This document shows positions 10,276-19,600 of a DNA stretch of 64,000 nt, in pieces. Within the stretch, counting starts at the first letter, position 1. Each line of letters starts with the position of its first letter. Origin of the DNA: Flavobacterium sp. N1994 (GTDB lineage: Bacteria > Bacteroidota > Bacteroidia > Flavobacteriales > Flavobacteriaceae). The stretch is from the NCBI RefSeq assembly GCF_025947145.1, contig NZ_CP109999.1, forward strand, positions 992,001 through 1,056,000. Reading direction: 5' to 3'. The notes under the pieces are model-generated. The model searched no databases, had not been told where the DNA came from, and was given only the letters and a program-made list of their open reading frames with translations. Made by a program: the position numbers and the translations under genes.

Positions 10276-11040
10276 ATGAAAAAAGTAATTTTAATGGCGT
10301 CATTTATGGTATTGGGAATTTCATTTAATTCTTGTACTAGCGACTCTAATTCAACGGGGAAATATGCGTACAAAGTGCGTATGACGGATGCTCCTGGTCC
10401 TTATGACCAAGTAAACATCGATCTACAAGCGGTAGAAGTAATTGGCAGTGATGGACAAACAGTTACTTTAAACACTACAGCTGGTATCTACAATTTGTTG
10501 ACCCTTTCTAATGGGGTGAATGCCATCATTGCTACTAGTGGCTTAAGCGATGTAAATGCTACACAAATTAGATTATTATTGGGTACTAATAATTCGGTAG
10601 TAGTGAATGGGGTTTCATATCCTTTGGATACGCCAAGTGCTGACCAAACGGGGTTGAAAATAAATCTAAATCAAACCCTAGTGCAAAACGTAGAAAATGA
10701 AATCTTAATCGATTTTGATGCAAATACCTCTATTGTGCAAACAGGAGCTGGTACTTACAAATTAAAACCGGTATTGCGAAATGTAGTGGTAACGGCATCA
10801 GGAAGTATCAAAGGATCGATTACTCCTATTGGAACGCTTGCCACAGTAACAGCAACTTCTGCTACCAACGTAGTGTATTCTAGTAATGTAAATGCTTTGG
10901 GTCAGTTTCAAGTTTTAGGACTTCCTGCTGGCGTGTATTCGTTTACTATAACTCCTGTTTTACCTTTACTTCCAGTAACGCAAGTCAATGTATCCGTAAC
11001 AGCAGGTGTAGCTACCAATCTTGGTACAATAGCCTTGTAA
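10276..11040 (+). CDS. DUF4382-domain lipoprotein
   Basis: 254 residues. The N-terminus (MASFMVLGISFNSCTSD) is a lipoprotein signal with a lipobox Cys near residue 20, so the protein should be anchored in the outer or inner membrane. Residues about 28-170 match the DUF4382 pattern: KVRMTDAPGPYDQVNIDLQA near the front, then RLLLGTNN, and a hydrophobic strand ending KPVLRNVVV. The last 80 residues form a small beta-sandwich like carboxypeptidase regulatory domains. Function is unknown. It stands alone, with its own terminator downstream. Confidence 0.75.
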   Translation: MKKVILMASFMVLGISFNSCTSDSNSTGKYAYKVRMTDAPGPYDQVNIDLQAVEVIGSDGQTVTLNTTAGIYNLLTLSNGVNAIIATSGLSDVNATQIRLLLGTNNSVVVNGVSYPLDTPSADQTGLKINLNQTLVQNVENEILIDFDANTSIVQTGAGTYKLKPVLRNVVVTASGSIKGSITPIGTLATVTATSATNVVYSSNVNALGQFQVLGLPAGVYSFTITPVLPLLPVTQVNVSVTAGVATNLGTIAL

Positions 11041-11073
11041 CAAACCACCACCCCTTGCGGGTAAAACAAAATC

Positions 11074-11109
11074 AAAATCGCCTGTAAAATACTTTATAGG
11101 CGATTTTTT
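11074..11109 (+). terminator. Terminator after the DUF4382 gene
   Basis: AAATCGCCT and AGGCGATTT form a 9-bp stem, followed by a T run (11104-11109), 34 bases after the stop codon. Confidence 0.85.
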
Positions 11110-11132
11110 CATTCCCTCCTTTTAGCAAAAAG

Positions 11133-11160
11133 TTCTTACCTCTTGCCTCTTTCTTCTTGC
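11133..11160. repeat. Single arm of the GAAGCAAGA repeat family
   Basis: A pyrimidine-rich stretch (CCTCTTGCCTCTTTCTTC core) resembling the arms around the first S23 gene (23161-23575) and the empty repeat at 25979-26066. No opposing arm is seen here. Confidence 0.45.
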
Positions 11161-11168
11161 TTCTAACC

Positions 11169-11810
11169 TCAACTCACCGTCACCGCCCCCATATACACAC
11201 TAGTAGCATAGCTAGTATTATCCGCCGAAGCGAACGTAATCCAGCTTTGCACCTCAAGTCCTACGAAGTAGTTAGGCAAAGCCAAGATAACTGTAGTAGC
11301 ATCTCGGGTAGCAGCATTCAATAAATAGTAATACAAATTTTCCGCAGGAGCATACAGCACCACTATCAATTGGTCACTAGCTTTAGCCGAGCCTTGGTCG
11401 GCATTGTTATCCCAAGTGTAGCTAACCTTGTTACCACCTAAAGCTATTACAGCCGGATTTTGAATACCTTCTAAATCCCCTCTGCTGATTTGCACCTTAT
11501 TGTACAAAATGGTAAAATCGGGGGCTACATACTGCACCGCATTCCTCATGTGATAGGATGTGGCCTGATTGCGACGGCTTTGCTCTCCGCCTCGTCTTCC
11601 AAAATACAGCGATAGCACTGGGCTTATCGGGGTTAAGAACTCGGAAACGTTAGTAAACAACTGACGTTGCAACTTTTGTGTCTCACTTGGAGTTCGTTTG
11701 TTTTTTTTAGGTAACGAACGCATTACGTCTTTACCTCTCCAGTTGGCGCCTATCACAGTACCAACTTTTCCTGAAAATGGGCCTAATATGCCCTTGTTGT
11801 AAGTTCCCAT
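11169..11810 (-). CDS. DUF6266 family protein
   Basis: 213 residues starting MGTYNKGILGPFSGKVGTVI, the hallmark opening of the DUF6266 family found in Flavobacterium and Pedobacter relatives; WRGKDVMRSLPKK follows. There is no signal peptide or membrane segment. The C-terminal half is beta-rich (DQLIVVLYAPAENLYYYLL), suggesting one or two small beta-sandwich domains. The function of the family is unknown to me. The gene sits alone in a repeat-rich stretch and does not share an operon. The family call rests on remembered N-terminal sequence. Confidence 0.7.
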   Translation of the reverse strand: MGTYNKGILGPFSGKVGTVIGANWRGKDVMRSLPKKNKRTPSETQKLQRQLFTNVSEFLTPISPVLSLYFGRRGGEQSRRNQATSYHMRNAVQYVAPDFTILYNKVQISRGDLEGIQNPAVIALGGNKVSYTWDNNADQGSAKASDQLIVVLYAPAENLYYYLLNAATRDATTVILALPNYFVGLEVQSWITFASADNTSYATSVYMGAVTVS

Positions 11811-11905
11811 AACTAATAGATTTTAAGGGATTTATACTAAGAATCTCAGCCCTATTGGTCACTGAGTACAACAAAGCTATACCAACCCTTTTCCCTGCAC
11901 AATAG

Positions 11906-11985
11906 CGTGATTAGTAATGATTAGAGTTGACTAGTTTTGACTAGTATTGACTACTGTTGACTAGTATTGACTAGTGTTGACTAAT
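11906..11985. repeat. 10-bp tandem repeat, about eight units
   Basis: The unit is TTGACTAGTN. Six copies of TTGACTA begin exactly every 10 bases at 11927, 11937, 11947, 11957, 11967 and 11977; two degenerate TGATTAG units precede them. The period equals one helical turn, so all units face the same side of the DNA. Confidence 0.8.
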
Positions 11986-12044
11986 GAAAAACCCCTTCTT
12001 GAACCCCGTTCTTCGGATGTGGTTCGGGTCTTGGTCGGGTTTCG

Positions 12045-12070
12045 TTCGCAAAATGGGGGTATTTTGCGAA
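12045..12070. repeat. Perfect 10-bp hairpin
   Basis: TTCGCAAAAT (12045-12054) and ATTTTGCGAA (12061-12070) pair perfectly around a GGGGGT loop. No T run follows and no gene ends nearby on the plus strand, so it is not an obvious terminator. Confidence 0.6.
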
Positions 12071-12163
12071 GAAGTTGTGGAGGAAAGCAGAATGGAATAA
12101 GAAAGGAGAGCAGATTTTAACCCTAAAAAACTACTATAATCAAAGTAATACCTTACTTGAAAA

Positions 12164-12179
12164 TCACCATTAGTGGTGA
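12164..12179. repeat. Short perfect hairpin
   Basis: TCACCA-TTAG-TGGTGA. It lies in the 522-base gap between the DUF6266 gene and the transglutaminase-like gene, which otherwise holds only the tandem array and the hairpin at 12045. Confidence 0.4.
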
Positions 12180-12332
12180 GGTATGGGTGGGAAAAGTTTT
12201 GTAAGTTTGGTACTAATAACTAGAAGTCTTGTTTTATCTTTTTAAAAAGGGGTAAGAACTTTAGTAGATTTATTAGTTGGTAGACATACTATCTGACGAA
12301 AAAATACGTTATAAAGAAAATTAACTAAACAT

Positions 12333-13472
12333 ATGAAAATTAAAATCACTTTAATTACAGTTTTATCACTTTTTGTTCAATTTCTTTTTGCTCAAAAAAA
12401 CATTCCAATTATTAAAGCAACTTCTAAAAAAATAGACGTGCGAGATGGAAAAAATTTCAGAAAACAAAATTGGACAATTTCACCTGAAATAAATCCTGAT
12501 GTTTATGAAACAAGTTCTTTGGGACAAAAAGTTACTTTTATTACTGATAAAGATTCAATTACAATTAAAATTAAAAAAGACACGGAATTTAATTTTATCG
12601 TTTTATTAAATGACTCAATAAAAGCAAATACGCAAATAAAATATAAAATGCCGTATTTAGAAAAATTAAAGAAAGCAGAAAAATATAACTCATCCGACAA
12701 TCGATTTATTCCAAAATTTGAATATCAATCAATGGATAACCCTAATCTTGTAAAAATAAGAAAAGATTTAAAATTAGATTCAATTGCAGGTAACGGAAAT
12801 GAAGTTTCAAAAATTCTTAACTTATTACATTGGGTTCATAATATAATAAGACACGATGGTAGTAGTAATAATCCAACATTAAAAAATGCAATCGATTTAA
12901 TTAAAGTTTGTAAAACTGAAAAACGTGGAGTTAATTGTAGAATGATGGCAACTATTCTAAATGAATGTTACTTATCAATGGGAATAAAATCAAGATATAT
13001 AACTTGTATGCCTAAAGAAACAGAATTTGATGATTGTCACGTAATAAATATGGTTTACAGCAATGAATTAAAAAAATGGATTTGGATTGACCCAACATTT
13101 GATGCTTATGTAATGAATGAAAAAGGAGAATTACTTGGACTTGGTGAAGTCCGTGAAAGATTAATAAAAGGTAAAACATTAATATTAAATCCAGAAGCAA
13201 ATTGGAATAAAAAAAATTCACAAACAAAAGAATATTATTTAGAAACTTATATGGCTAAAAACCTATATAGATTAGAAACGCCATTGGTAAGTGAATATGA
13301 TTCTGAAACTTGGAAAAGCGGAAAAGAAATAACTTATGTTGAACTCTTACCATTAGACGGAATTGTACAAACTCCACAAAAAAAAGAGCAAACGAATACG
13401 AAAACAGGTGTGAAATTTATTCACTATAAAACTAATAATCCAAGTTTATTTTGGACAGAACCAAATAAATAA
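12333..13472 (+). CDS. Secreted transglutaminase-like protein
   Basis: 379 residues. The signal peptide (ITLITVLSLFVQFLFAQ) ends near residue 20. The middle (about 155-265) fits a transglutaminase-like papain fold: Cys in GVNCRMMATILNECY (about residue 200), His in DCHVINMVYS (about 233) and Asp in WIWIDPTFDAY (about 250) give a Cys-His-Asp triad in the right order and spacing. The N-terminal 130 residues are beta-rich. This family includes peptidases and cross-linking or amidase enzymes acting outside the cytoplasm; the substrate cannot be told. The gene is very A-rich compared with its neighbours and lies between two unusual repeat regions, which hints at acquisition. Confidence 0.75.
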   Translation: MKIKITLITVLSLFVQFLFAQKNIPIIKATSKKIDVRDGKNFRKQNWTISPEINPDVYETSSLGQKVTFITDKDSITIKIKKDTEFNFIVLLNDSIKANTQIKYKMPYLEKLKKAEKYNSSDNRFIPKFEYQSMDNPNLVKIRKDLKLDSIAGNGNEVSKILNLLHWVHNIIRHDGSSNNPTLKNAIDLIKVCKTEKRGVNCRMMATILNECYLSMGIKSRYITCMPKETEFDDCHVINMVYSNELKKWIWIDPTFDAYVMNEKGELLGLGEVRERLIKGKTLILNPEANWNKKNSQTKEYYLETYMAKNLYRLETPLVSEYDSETWKSGKEITYVELLPLDGIVQTPQKKEQTNTKTGVKFIHYKTNNPSLFWTEPNK

Positions 13473-13497
13473 TAAGTATGATCTGCCAATACAGGTT

Positions 13498-13979
13498 TTC
13501 CCCCGCTACCGCACGAATCCTTTCGTGTGGCAGTAATTGTCTCGTAACCCCACCGCTAACGCACGAATCCTTTCGTGTGATATTAGTATAGTCTTATAGC
13601 CTCAAACCACAAAAGCACAAGCGGTATACTCCTACCATCTGTAAGCTACAATCAAAAGAATGCATTGGGTTTAATCATCACCCCCCCCTGCTACCGCACG
13701 AATCCTTTCGTGTGGCAGTAATTGTCTCGTAACCACAAAAGCACAAGCGGTATACTCCTACCATCTGTAAGCTACAATCAAAAGAATGCATTGGGTTTAA
13801 TCATCAAACCGTTTAGACCGGTCTTCGTTTTTCCCCCGCTACCGCACGAATCCTTTCGTGTGGCAGTAATTGTCTCGTAACCACAAAAGCGCAAGCGGTA
13901 TACTCCTACCATCTGTAAGCTACAATCAAAAGAATGCATTGGGTTTAATCATCAAACCGTTTAGAGCGGTCTTCGTTTT
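13498..13979. repeat. Tandem repeat of about 148 bp with a hairpin in each unit
   Basis: Three units start near 13498, 13683 and 13831. The last two are 148 bases apart and nearly identical; the first carries an extra 37 bases with a second hairpin copy (about 13552). Each unit has a strong hairpin (CCGCACGAA, TCCT loop, TTCGTGTGG), a conserved stretch of about 75 bases, and in the last two the final codons of the HTH gene that ends at 13945. A piece of the unit (AGCGGTATAC) also matches the gene interior near 14030. It accounts for the whole gap between 13473 and the HTH stop. Confidence 0.85.
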
Positions 13980-14229
13980 TCGTAATGCTGTTTAGGAATT
14001 CCTGAGTAAGGAAGCTTTTTGGGTAGCGGTATACCCCTCCTACTTTGCAGCAAGGGATTATGCCTTTGTTCCGCCAGCGGTATAAGGTGGCTGGACTGCA
14101 TTTGAGCAAGCGCTCCATTTGGTCACTGTTTAAAAAAACTTCTTCTAGTAAGTTACTTTTGTTGTAGCCTGCCCTAGCTATCAGCTCTTGGAGTTGCTGC
14201 ATAATGGCGTTGATGTCATTGTTTTTCAT
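13945..14229 (-). CDS. Small helix-turn-helix DNA-binding protein
   Basis: 94 residues from the ATG at 14229; another ATG four codons earlier (14241) is possible. An N-terminal helix rich in Gln/Asn is followed by a winged-helix of the MerR/excisionase-like HTH_17 type: LLKCSPATLYRWRNKGIIPC, then KVGGVYRYPKSFL. Such proteins are frequent near mobile or integrated elements in Bacteroidota, where they act as excision factors or regulators. No integrase or transposase is nearby. Its last eleven codons are part of the 148-bp repeat unit, so the gene end has been copied downstream at least twice. Confidence 0.7.
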   Translation of the reverse strand: MKNNDINAIMQQLQELIARAGYNKSNLLEEVFLNSDQMERLLKCSPATLYRWRNKGIIPCCKVGGVYRYPKSFLTQEFLNSITKNEDRSKRFDD

Positions 14230-14554
14230 AAGGAATAGCATTAGTTATAAATAAAGTCGTCAGGGCTATACGACCTCTTACAAATTTCGTGCCTTTTTTT
14301 GATACTTTTACATCACTAATGAAATCTTAAGCAAATCTTAAGTTAATATCAATCAAACCAATAGACATAAGCCATCATGCACTATGGGTTTTTAGCCTTA
14401 TGTGCTAAAATACTATTCCTTCCTACTTTTTGTACTCTAAAAAAGAGTATATTTAGCGATAAATCAAAAAGAAAAAACACTATTTTCCCACTATCGAATT
14501 AAATTGAAGATTTGACAGCGCCATACTATACGTGGTGCCTATTAATTTTATACT
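14230..14554. other. Divergent intergenic region
   Basis: It separates the HTH gene from the M24 peptidase gene and should hold both promoters. I see no exact TAnnTTTG element and no other structure. Confidence 0.35.
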
Positions 14555-15829
14555 ATGAAAAGAAGAGAATTTATAAGTTTAAGCGGTATGGTAGCCGCTA
14601 GTGGTTTAGTTACAGGATTCACTCCTTACCCTACTGACCGTTCAAAAGAAACCCCCAAAGGAAACAGCACCTTACCCTCAATGACTGCTGATGTCGTTCC
14701 TATTTCAGTAGCAGAACGGGAAGCCAGAATTACCAAAGCCCAACGCTTACTTACTGAAAATAAAATAGACGCTTTAGTGGTGGAAGCTGGTACTAGTCTC
14801 TTTTACTTTACCGGTGTCAGTTGGTGGCCTAGTGAGCGAACTATGTTAGCAATTATTCCGGCTAAAGGAGCCGTGCGTTATGTAGGTCCCGCCTTTGAAG
14901 AAGCTAGACTTAGGGAACAGCTAACAATTGGCAATCAGGTTTATGTTTGGCAAGAAGACGAGAGTCCGTTCCAACTAACAGCCAAAGCACTCAAAGAAAT
15001 GGGGACTCCTTTTGGAACCATTGCCATAGAAGAAAGAACCCGATTCTTTATCAGCAACGGCATACAAAAAGAGGCACCCTATCTTTCTTACGTCAGTGGT
15101 GACCCCGTTACTATTCCTTGTCGTATTATTAAATCTGCTGCGGAGCTTCAACTCATGCAAAAGGCTAATGACATTACCCTTGCCGCTATAAAATACGGTG
15201 CTAGTCAACTAAAGGAAGGCATGTCGCAAGACGAACTCTCTGGAATCATCATGGAAGCCCAGACCCAATTAGGAGGAAACGCTGATTTTGCCTTATGCTT
15301 GTTTGGGAAGGCTTCTGCCTATCCGCATGGCACTAAAGTACCACAGAGTCTGAAAAAAGGAGATATTGTATTAATGGATTGTGGTTGCACGGTAGAAGGC
15401 TATAATTCAGACATTACCCGTACTATCGTTTTTGGAGCCCCACCTACTAAAAGGCAAATCGCTATATGGAATCTTGAAAAAGAAGCACAAGCGGCTGGTT
15501 TTGCTGCTGCTAGAATAGGAGCACCTTGTGAAGCCGTAGATGCGGCAGCACGTAAAGTAATCACGGATGCTGGTTTTGGTCCGGGATATCAATTACCGGG
15601 GCTACCTCATCGCACTGGACATGGCATTGGCATGGATGGACATGAATGGGGGAATATGGTAAAAGGCAATAAAGCCCTGCTACAAACCGGTATGTGCTTT
15701 AGTATAGAACCCAATATTTCTATCTTTGGAGAATTTGGCATTCGCTTAGAAGATTGTGTGTATATGACTGAAGAAGGCCCTAAATGGTTTTCTCCTCCTA
15801 GCCACTCTATTGATGAACCCTTTGCCTAA
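14555..15829 (+). CDS. Tat-exported M24 family Xaa-Pro peptidase
   Basis: 424 residues. The N-terminus MKRREFISLSGMVAASGLV is a twin-arginine signal, so the enzyme should fold in the cytoplasm and be exported. Residues about 55-190 form the creatinase-like N-terminal domain; about 200-415 is the pita-bread M24 domain. Its five metal ligands are visible: Asp in MDCGC (about 274), Asp in NSDITRT (about 285), His in TGHGIGMDGHE (about 356), Glu in SIEPN (about 385) and Glu in RLEDC (about 399). Family members remove N-terminal residues next to proline (PepP, PepQ types). The exact specificity is not decided by sequence. The gene is monocistronic. Confidence 0.85.
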   Translation: MKRREFISLSGMVAASGLVTGFTPYPTDRSKETPKGNSTLPSMTADVVPISVAEREARITKAQRLLTENKIDALVVEAGTSLFYFTGVSWWPSERTMLAIIPAKGAVRYVGPAFEEARLREQLTIGNQVYVWQEDESPFQLTAKALKEMGTPFGTIAIEERTRFFISNGIQKEAPYLSYVSGDPVTIPCRIIKSAAELQLMQKANDITLAAIKYGASQLKEGMSQDELSGIIMEAQTQLGGNADFALCLFGKASAYPHGTKVPQSLKKGDIVLMDCGCTVEGYNSDITRTIVFGAPPTKRQIAIWNLEKEAQAAGFAAARIGAPCEAVDAAARKVITDAGFGPGYQLPGLPHRTGHGIGMDGHEWGNMVKGNKALLQTGMCFSIEPNISIFGEFGIRLEDCVYMTEEGPKWFSPPSHSIDEPFA

Positions 15830-15833
15830 TATT

Positions 15834-15851
15834 TAAAGTTCTAAAACTTTA
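15834..15851 (+). terminator. Weak hairpin after the M24 gene
   Basis: TAAAGTT and AACTTTA pair around CTAA five bases after the stop codon. No T run follows, so termination here is uncertain. Confidence 0.3.
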
Positions 15852-15993
15852 TCAAAGCTAAAAAGATGTCTATATAATTCTAAATGAAATTATTGTTAAA
15901 ACAAAATGAATAAATAGATGCTAAAAATTCTTACTATTATAATATTTTTTGTTAACTATGCGTAAACAAAAAAACTAACTATTTCTCTAAAAT

Positions 15994-16623
15994 ATGAAAG
16001 CATTCCTATCTTCCTTTTTTATATTGTTCATTTCCCATTTTATTTTGGCACAAAATGACATGACCATTTCTTTTAACGAAAGCATTCATTTGAGTAATGT
16101 TAGTACTAAAACCCAATTTATCATTACGGGAGGAACAGAAAAAATCCAATTAAAAGGCAATGAAATTAATAGTTACAAATTTCAAAAGCCTGGAAAATAT
16201 ACCATTAAAATCATAGACAACTCCTCTAAGAAAAAAGATTGTGAAGAGGTTCACTTACCTAATGAAATTAAGCTCAATGTAAGTCGCATTAAAATGACTT
16301 TTGACACTAAACACATTTCGTTTTCTGAACCCATTCGGAAAAATAAAGATACGGCTAACACTACCGTAAGCATCCCAGTTACTATAACTACTTATGATCA
16401 ACAACCTGTAGTACTAAATAATAAAACAGTTACATCAGCGGGTATTGGCACTACCATAACGGCTCATTTAAAAAATAGTAATAGAGTGTATTATGATGGC
16501 ACCCATATCATTCAATATTCACTAACCGGACAGGTAACAGAAAACTCCTGGCTCATGTTCGATTTTATTGATGCCAATGATACCGTTCAATCTGTTTCTT
16601 TAGTAACACCTATACAAGATTAA
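15994..16623 (+). CDS. Secreted protein of unknown function, paired with a type B cargo
   Basis: 209 residues; the signal peptide ends FISHFILAQ near residue 20. I do not recognise the mature part. It looks like two small beta domains: about 22-95 (strand-rich, with FQKPGKYTIKIID near the end) and about 96-205 with N-rich strands and LTGQVTENSWLMFDF. No catalytic motif is evident and there is no sorting domain at the C-terminus, so it is probably periplasmic or simply exported. The stop is followed after two bases by the start of the type B cargo gene, so the two are almost certainly cotranscribed and may work together. Confidence 0.7.
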   Translation: MKAFLSSFFILFISHFILAQNDMTISFNESIHLSNVSTKTQFIITGGTEKIQLKGNEINSYKFQKPGKYTIKIIDNSSKKKDCEEVHLPNEIKLNVSRIKMTFDTKHISFSEPIRKNKDTANTTVSIPVTITTYDQQPVVLNNKTVTSAGIGTTITAHLKNSNRVYYDGTHIIQYSLTGQVTENSWLMFDFIDANDTVQSVSLVTPIQD

Positions 16624-16625
16624 TT

Positions 16626-19600
16626 ATGAAAAAAATAGTGATACTATTGTTCGCGACTTGTTTATTTGCCATAAATCCACTATTTGGGCAATGCGATTCT
16701 GAGGTGTGTAATGGAAATACCGGTCTTTACTCTAATGATGATGCCGCCAGTATTGCCTATGATAATATGGGCGCTGCTTATCATGCTAGTTATATCCGAG
16801 AGCCTAATGGGAGTTGGAGAGCTTGGGGGGCTTACATCAATAATACTGGGAATGGGCATTTTCTATCTCCAACTACGATTAATGCTACCACCTATCCCGC
16901 TTTAACAGGCACTATATTTAAAATAGGGATTGGGGATTTAACACAAATGGTAGTGTTAACTTCAACAGGACTATTTGTTGTGGGGTCTCCAAATTCTGTA
17001 ATAAGCAGTTCTGTCGTTACCTCTAGTTCTTTTAGAAAAATTACAGTAGCTGGAAAAGCAGATGGCCTACCCTTGAACATAACCCCTACCGATGTTAAAA
17101 TTCTTTTTATATCTTCAGGTACTGTAATGATAACAACTTGTACTGGAGAGGTATACGTATTATCTCGAAATTCACTGATGAGAGGAAATACAGGAACAGA
17201 AACAGGTTGGGTAAAGATAATGCAAGACCCAACCACCCCTTTGAGTAATGTAATTGTTAGTAGAGGCTCTGGTAATTTTGGATTTGCCTTAAAATCGGAT
17301 GGTACACTTTGGACATGGGGGGAATCTACCTATTTAGGAAATGCCACAGGGGCAACAGACAGATCTTTTGCCACACAAATGACATTACCAACAGGGATTC
17401 CGGGAATAAAGATGATTCAAGGAACCTTTGACAGTAGCTCTTCGGGGTCTCCCTCGTATTATGTTTTAGGTACCGATAAAAAAGTATACAGTTTGGGGGA
17501 GAATGGTAATGGTCAATTGGGTGATAATACTGCGACTGATAGAAATATATGGGTGAATTGTAAAAATCCAAATGGCTCAGTAATTACCGATGCTGCTTGG
17601 ATTTCGGCTAATGAACATGATAATTTATACCCTGGATTATCGGTCATAAAAGCTGGAGGGCTTCTATATACAGCGGGTGTTAATAGCTATTATATGGCAG
17701 GCCGAGCCGTTGAATCAGGAACTAATTATTTAAATATCCCTGCTGGTATTCAGAGCACCGATGTCATTACGCATTGTGAAACTGGTGGACATTCTACTGC
17801 TGTGATTAAATTAGGAAGCATTAGATATGGTTATGTAGGGCATCGTATTAATGGTTCTATGGGAGATGGTACTAACCAAGACATGAACCAAACGTCCTTC
17901 GATTTTATTACCCCCCCTATTGTTGCTGTTTGTGGTACGCTTTGTACTACTCCAGTGGTAACTACTAATTCTCCTATTTGCCCTGGTCAAGATGCCATTT
18001 TTACTATATCAGGTACTCCTGGGGACATTGTTAGTTATAAAATTAATAATGGTAGTACACTTAATGTTACTATAGGAACAGGTGGAACATCTGTTGTTAC
18101 TATACCTAATGCCGCTACCGATCAAACCATCAATTTGGTCTATATTTTAGGAGCTACTGGGACTTGTTCTAATAATTTATCTACGGTAGCAACTGTGAGT
18201 GTAGGGGGCAATGTGTCGCCTGTATTTACTCAAGTTCCGTCTATTTGTCAAGGGCAACCTTTAAACCCTTTGCCTACTACTTCGGATAATGGGATAACGG
18301 GAACTTGGGCACCAGCTTTAAATAACCAAACCACCACTACTTATACCTTTACACCATCAAGTTCAGGGAGCTGTCTCAACACAGCGGATATGACCATAGT
18401 GGTTTCTCCAACGGGGTCGGTGCCAACCTTTAGTATACCAACCACAATTTGTGAAGGAGATGTATTATTGCCATTACCAACCAGTTCTATCGAGCATATT
18501 ACAGGAAGTTGGTCACCAGCTCCCAATAATGTAACTACTACTGACTACACCTTTACCCCTAGTGCTGGGACTTGTATTAACAATGTTCAAATTACTATTA
18601 ATGTAAATCCACGAGTTACTCCATTATTTACGCAAGTGAATCCAATTTGTGTTGGAGATACCTTCACCTTACCAACTCAATCTAATAATAGCGTGACAGG
18701 AACATGGGCTCCTAGTATTGATAATAACAACACAACGACTTATACTTTCACTCCTTCGGCAACTAGTTTGTGTACCAATAGTGCCACCATGACCGTAGTT
18801 GTAAATCCGAAAGTAGATCCTACCTTTACTACTATAAACCCCATCTGTGAAGGAGATACGCTTTCGCCGCTGCCTTTGGTATCCAATAACAGTTTTAGTG
18901 GAACTTGGTCACCAAGTGTCAATAATTTAGCTACCACTACTTATACCTTTACGCCAAATGCTGGTGTTTGTTCTAATCCAAAACAAATAACGATTACAGT
19001 CAATCCAAAAGTCAATCCTACTTTTACTCCAGTAGCCACCGCCTGTTATGGAAGTAGCATTACTAATCTTCCAGTAACGTCTAACAATAGTATTCAAGGT
19101 ACTTGGTCTCCAGCTATCAATAATACCCAAACAACCACGTATACCTTTAGTCCTAATATTGGTGAATGTGCCAATACAACTACTTTGAAAATAGAGGTGT
19201 ATAATGATTTTGATTTTGAGTACAAAGGTTATTGTGACAATGGTGATTTCTATTTTCAGGTTACTCCATTAAATCAAAGTTTTGATGGCACTACAGCTTC
19301 TTATATTTGGCAGCTGAATAATCAAACCGTTAGTACTTCGGCGCTTTTTGATGTGACAGCCTATTTAAATGGAACACCAGCTATAGAAACGTTGCCTTTG
19401 AATTTCACTATAAAAGTGATTAATACTAATGGCTGTGCAGTGAGTAAAAACGTTCTTGTTGATCATGTTTTTTGTGGGGTTCAGAAAGGGATTTCAGTAA
19501 ATAATGATGACAAAAATGATTTTTTCGACTTGCAACTATTAAATGTAAAACACTTAAGTATTTTTAATAGATATGGCATGAAAGTCTATTCTAAAGATAA

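Noticed and set aside
11906..11985. CRISPR-like repeat array
   Set aside because: Units are contiguous 10-mers with no spacers and no cas genes.
12202..12209. TAAGTTTG as promoter of the transglutaminase-like gene
   Set aside because: It is 124 bases upstream with no -33 partner; it may be chance in AT-rich DNA.
13498..13979. CRISPR array or integron-type attachment-site array
   Set aside because: Units are tandem copies with near-identical contents between hairpins, and there is no integrase or cas gene.
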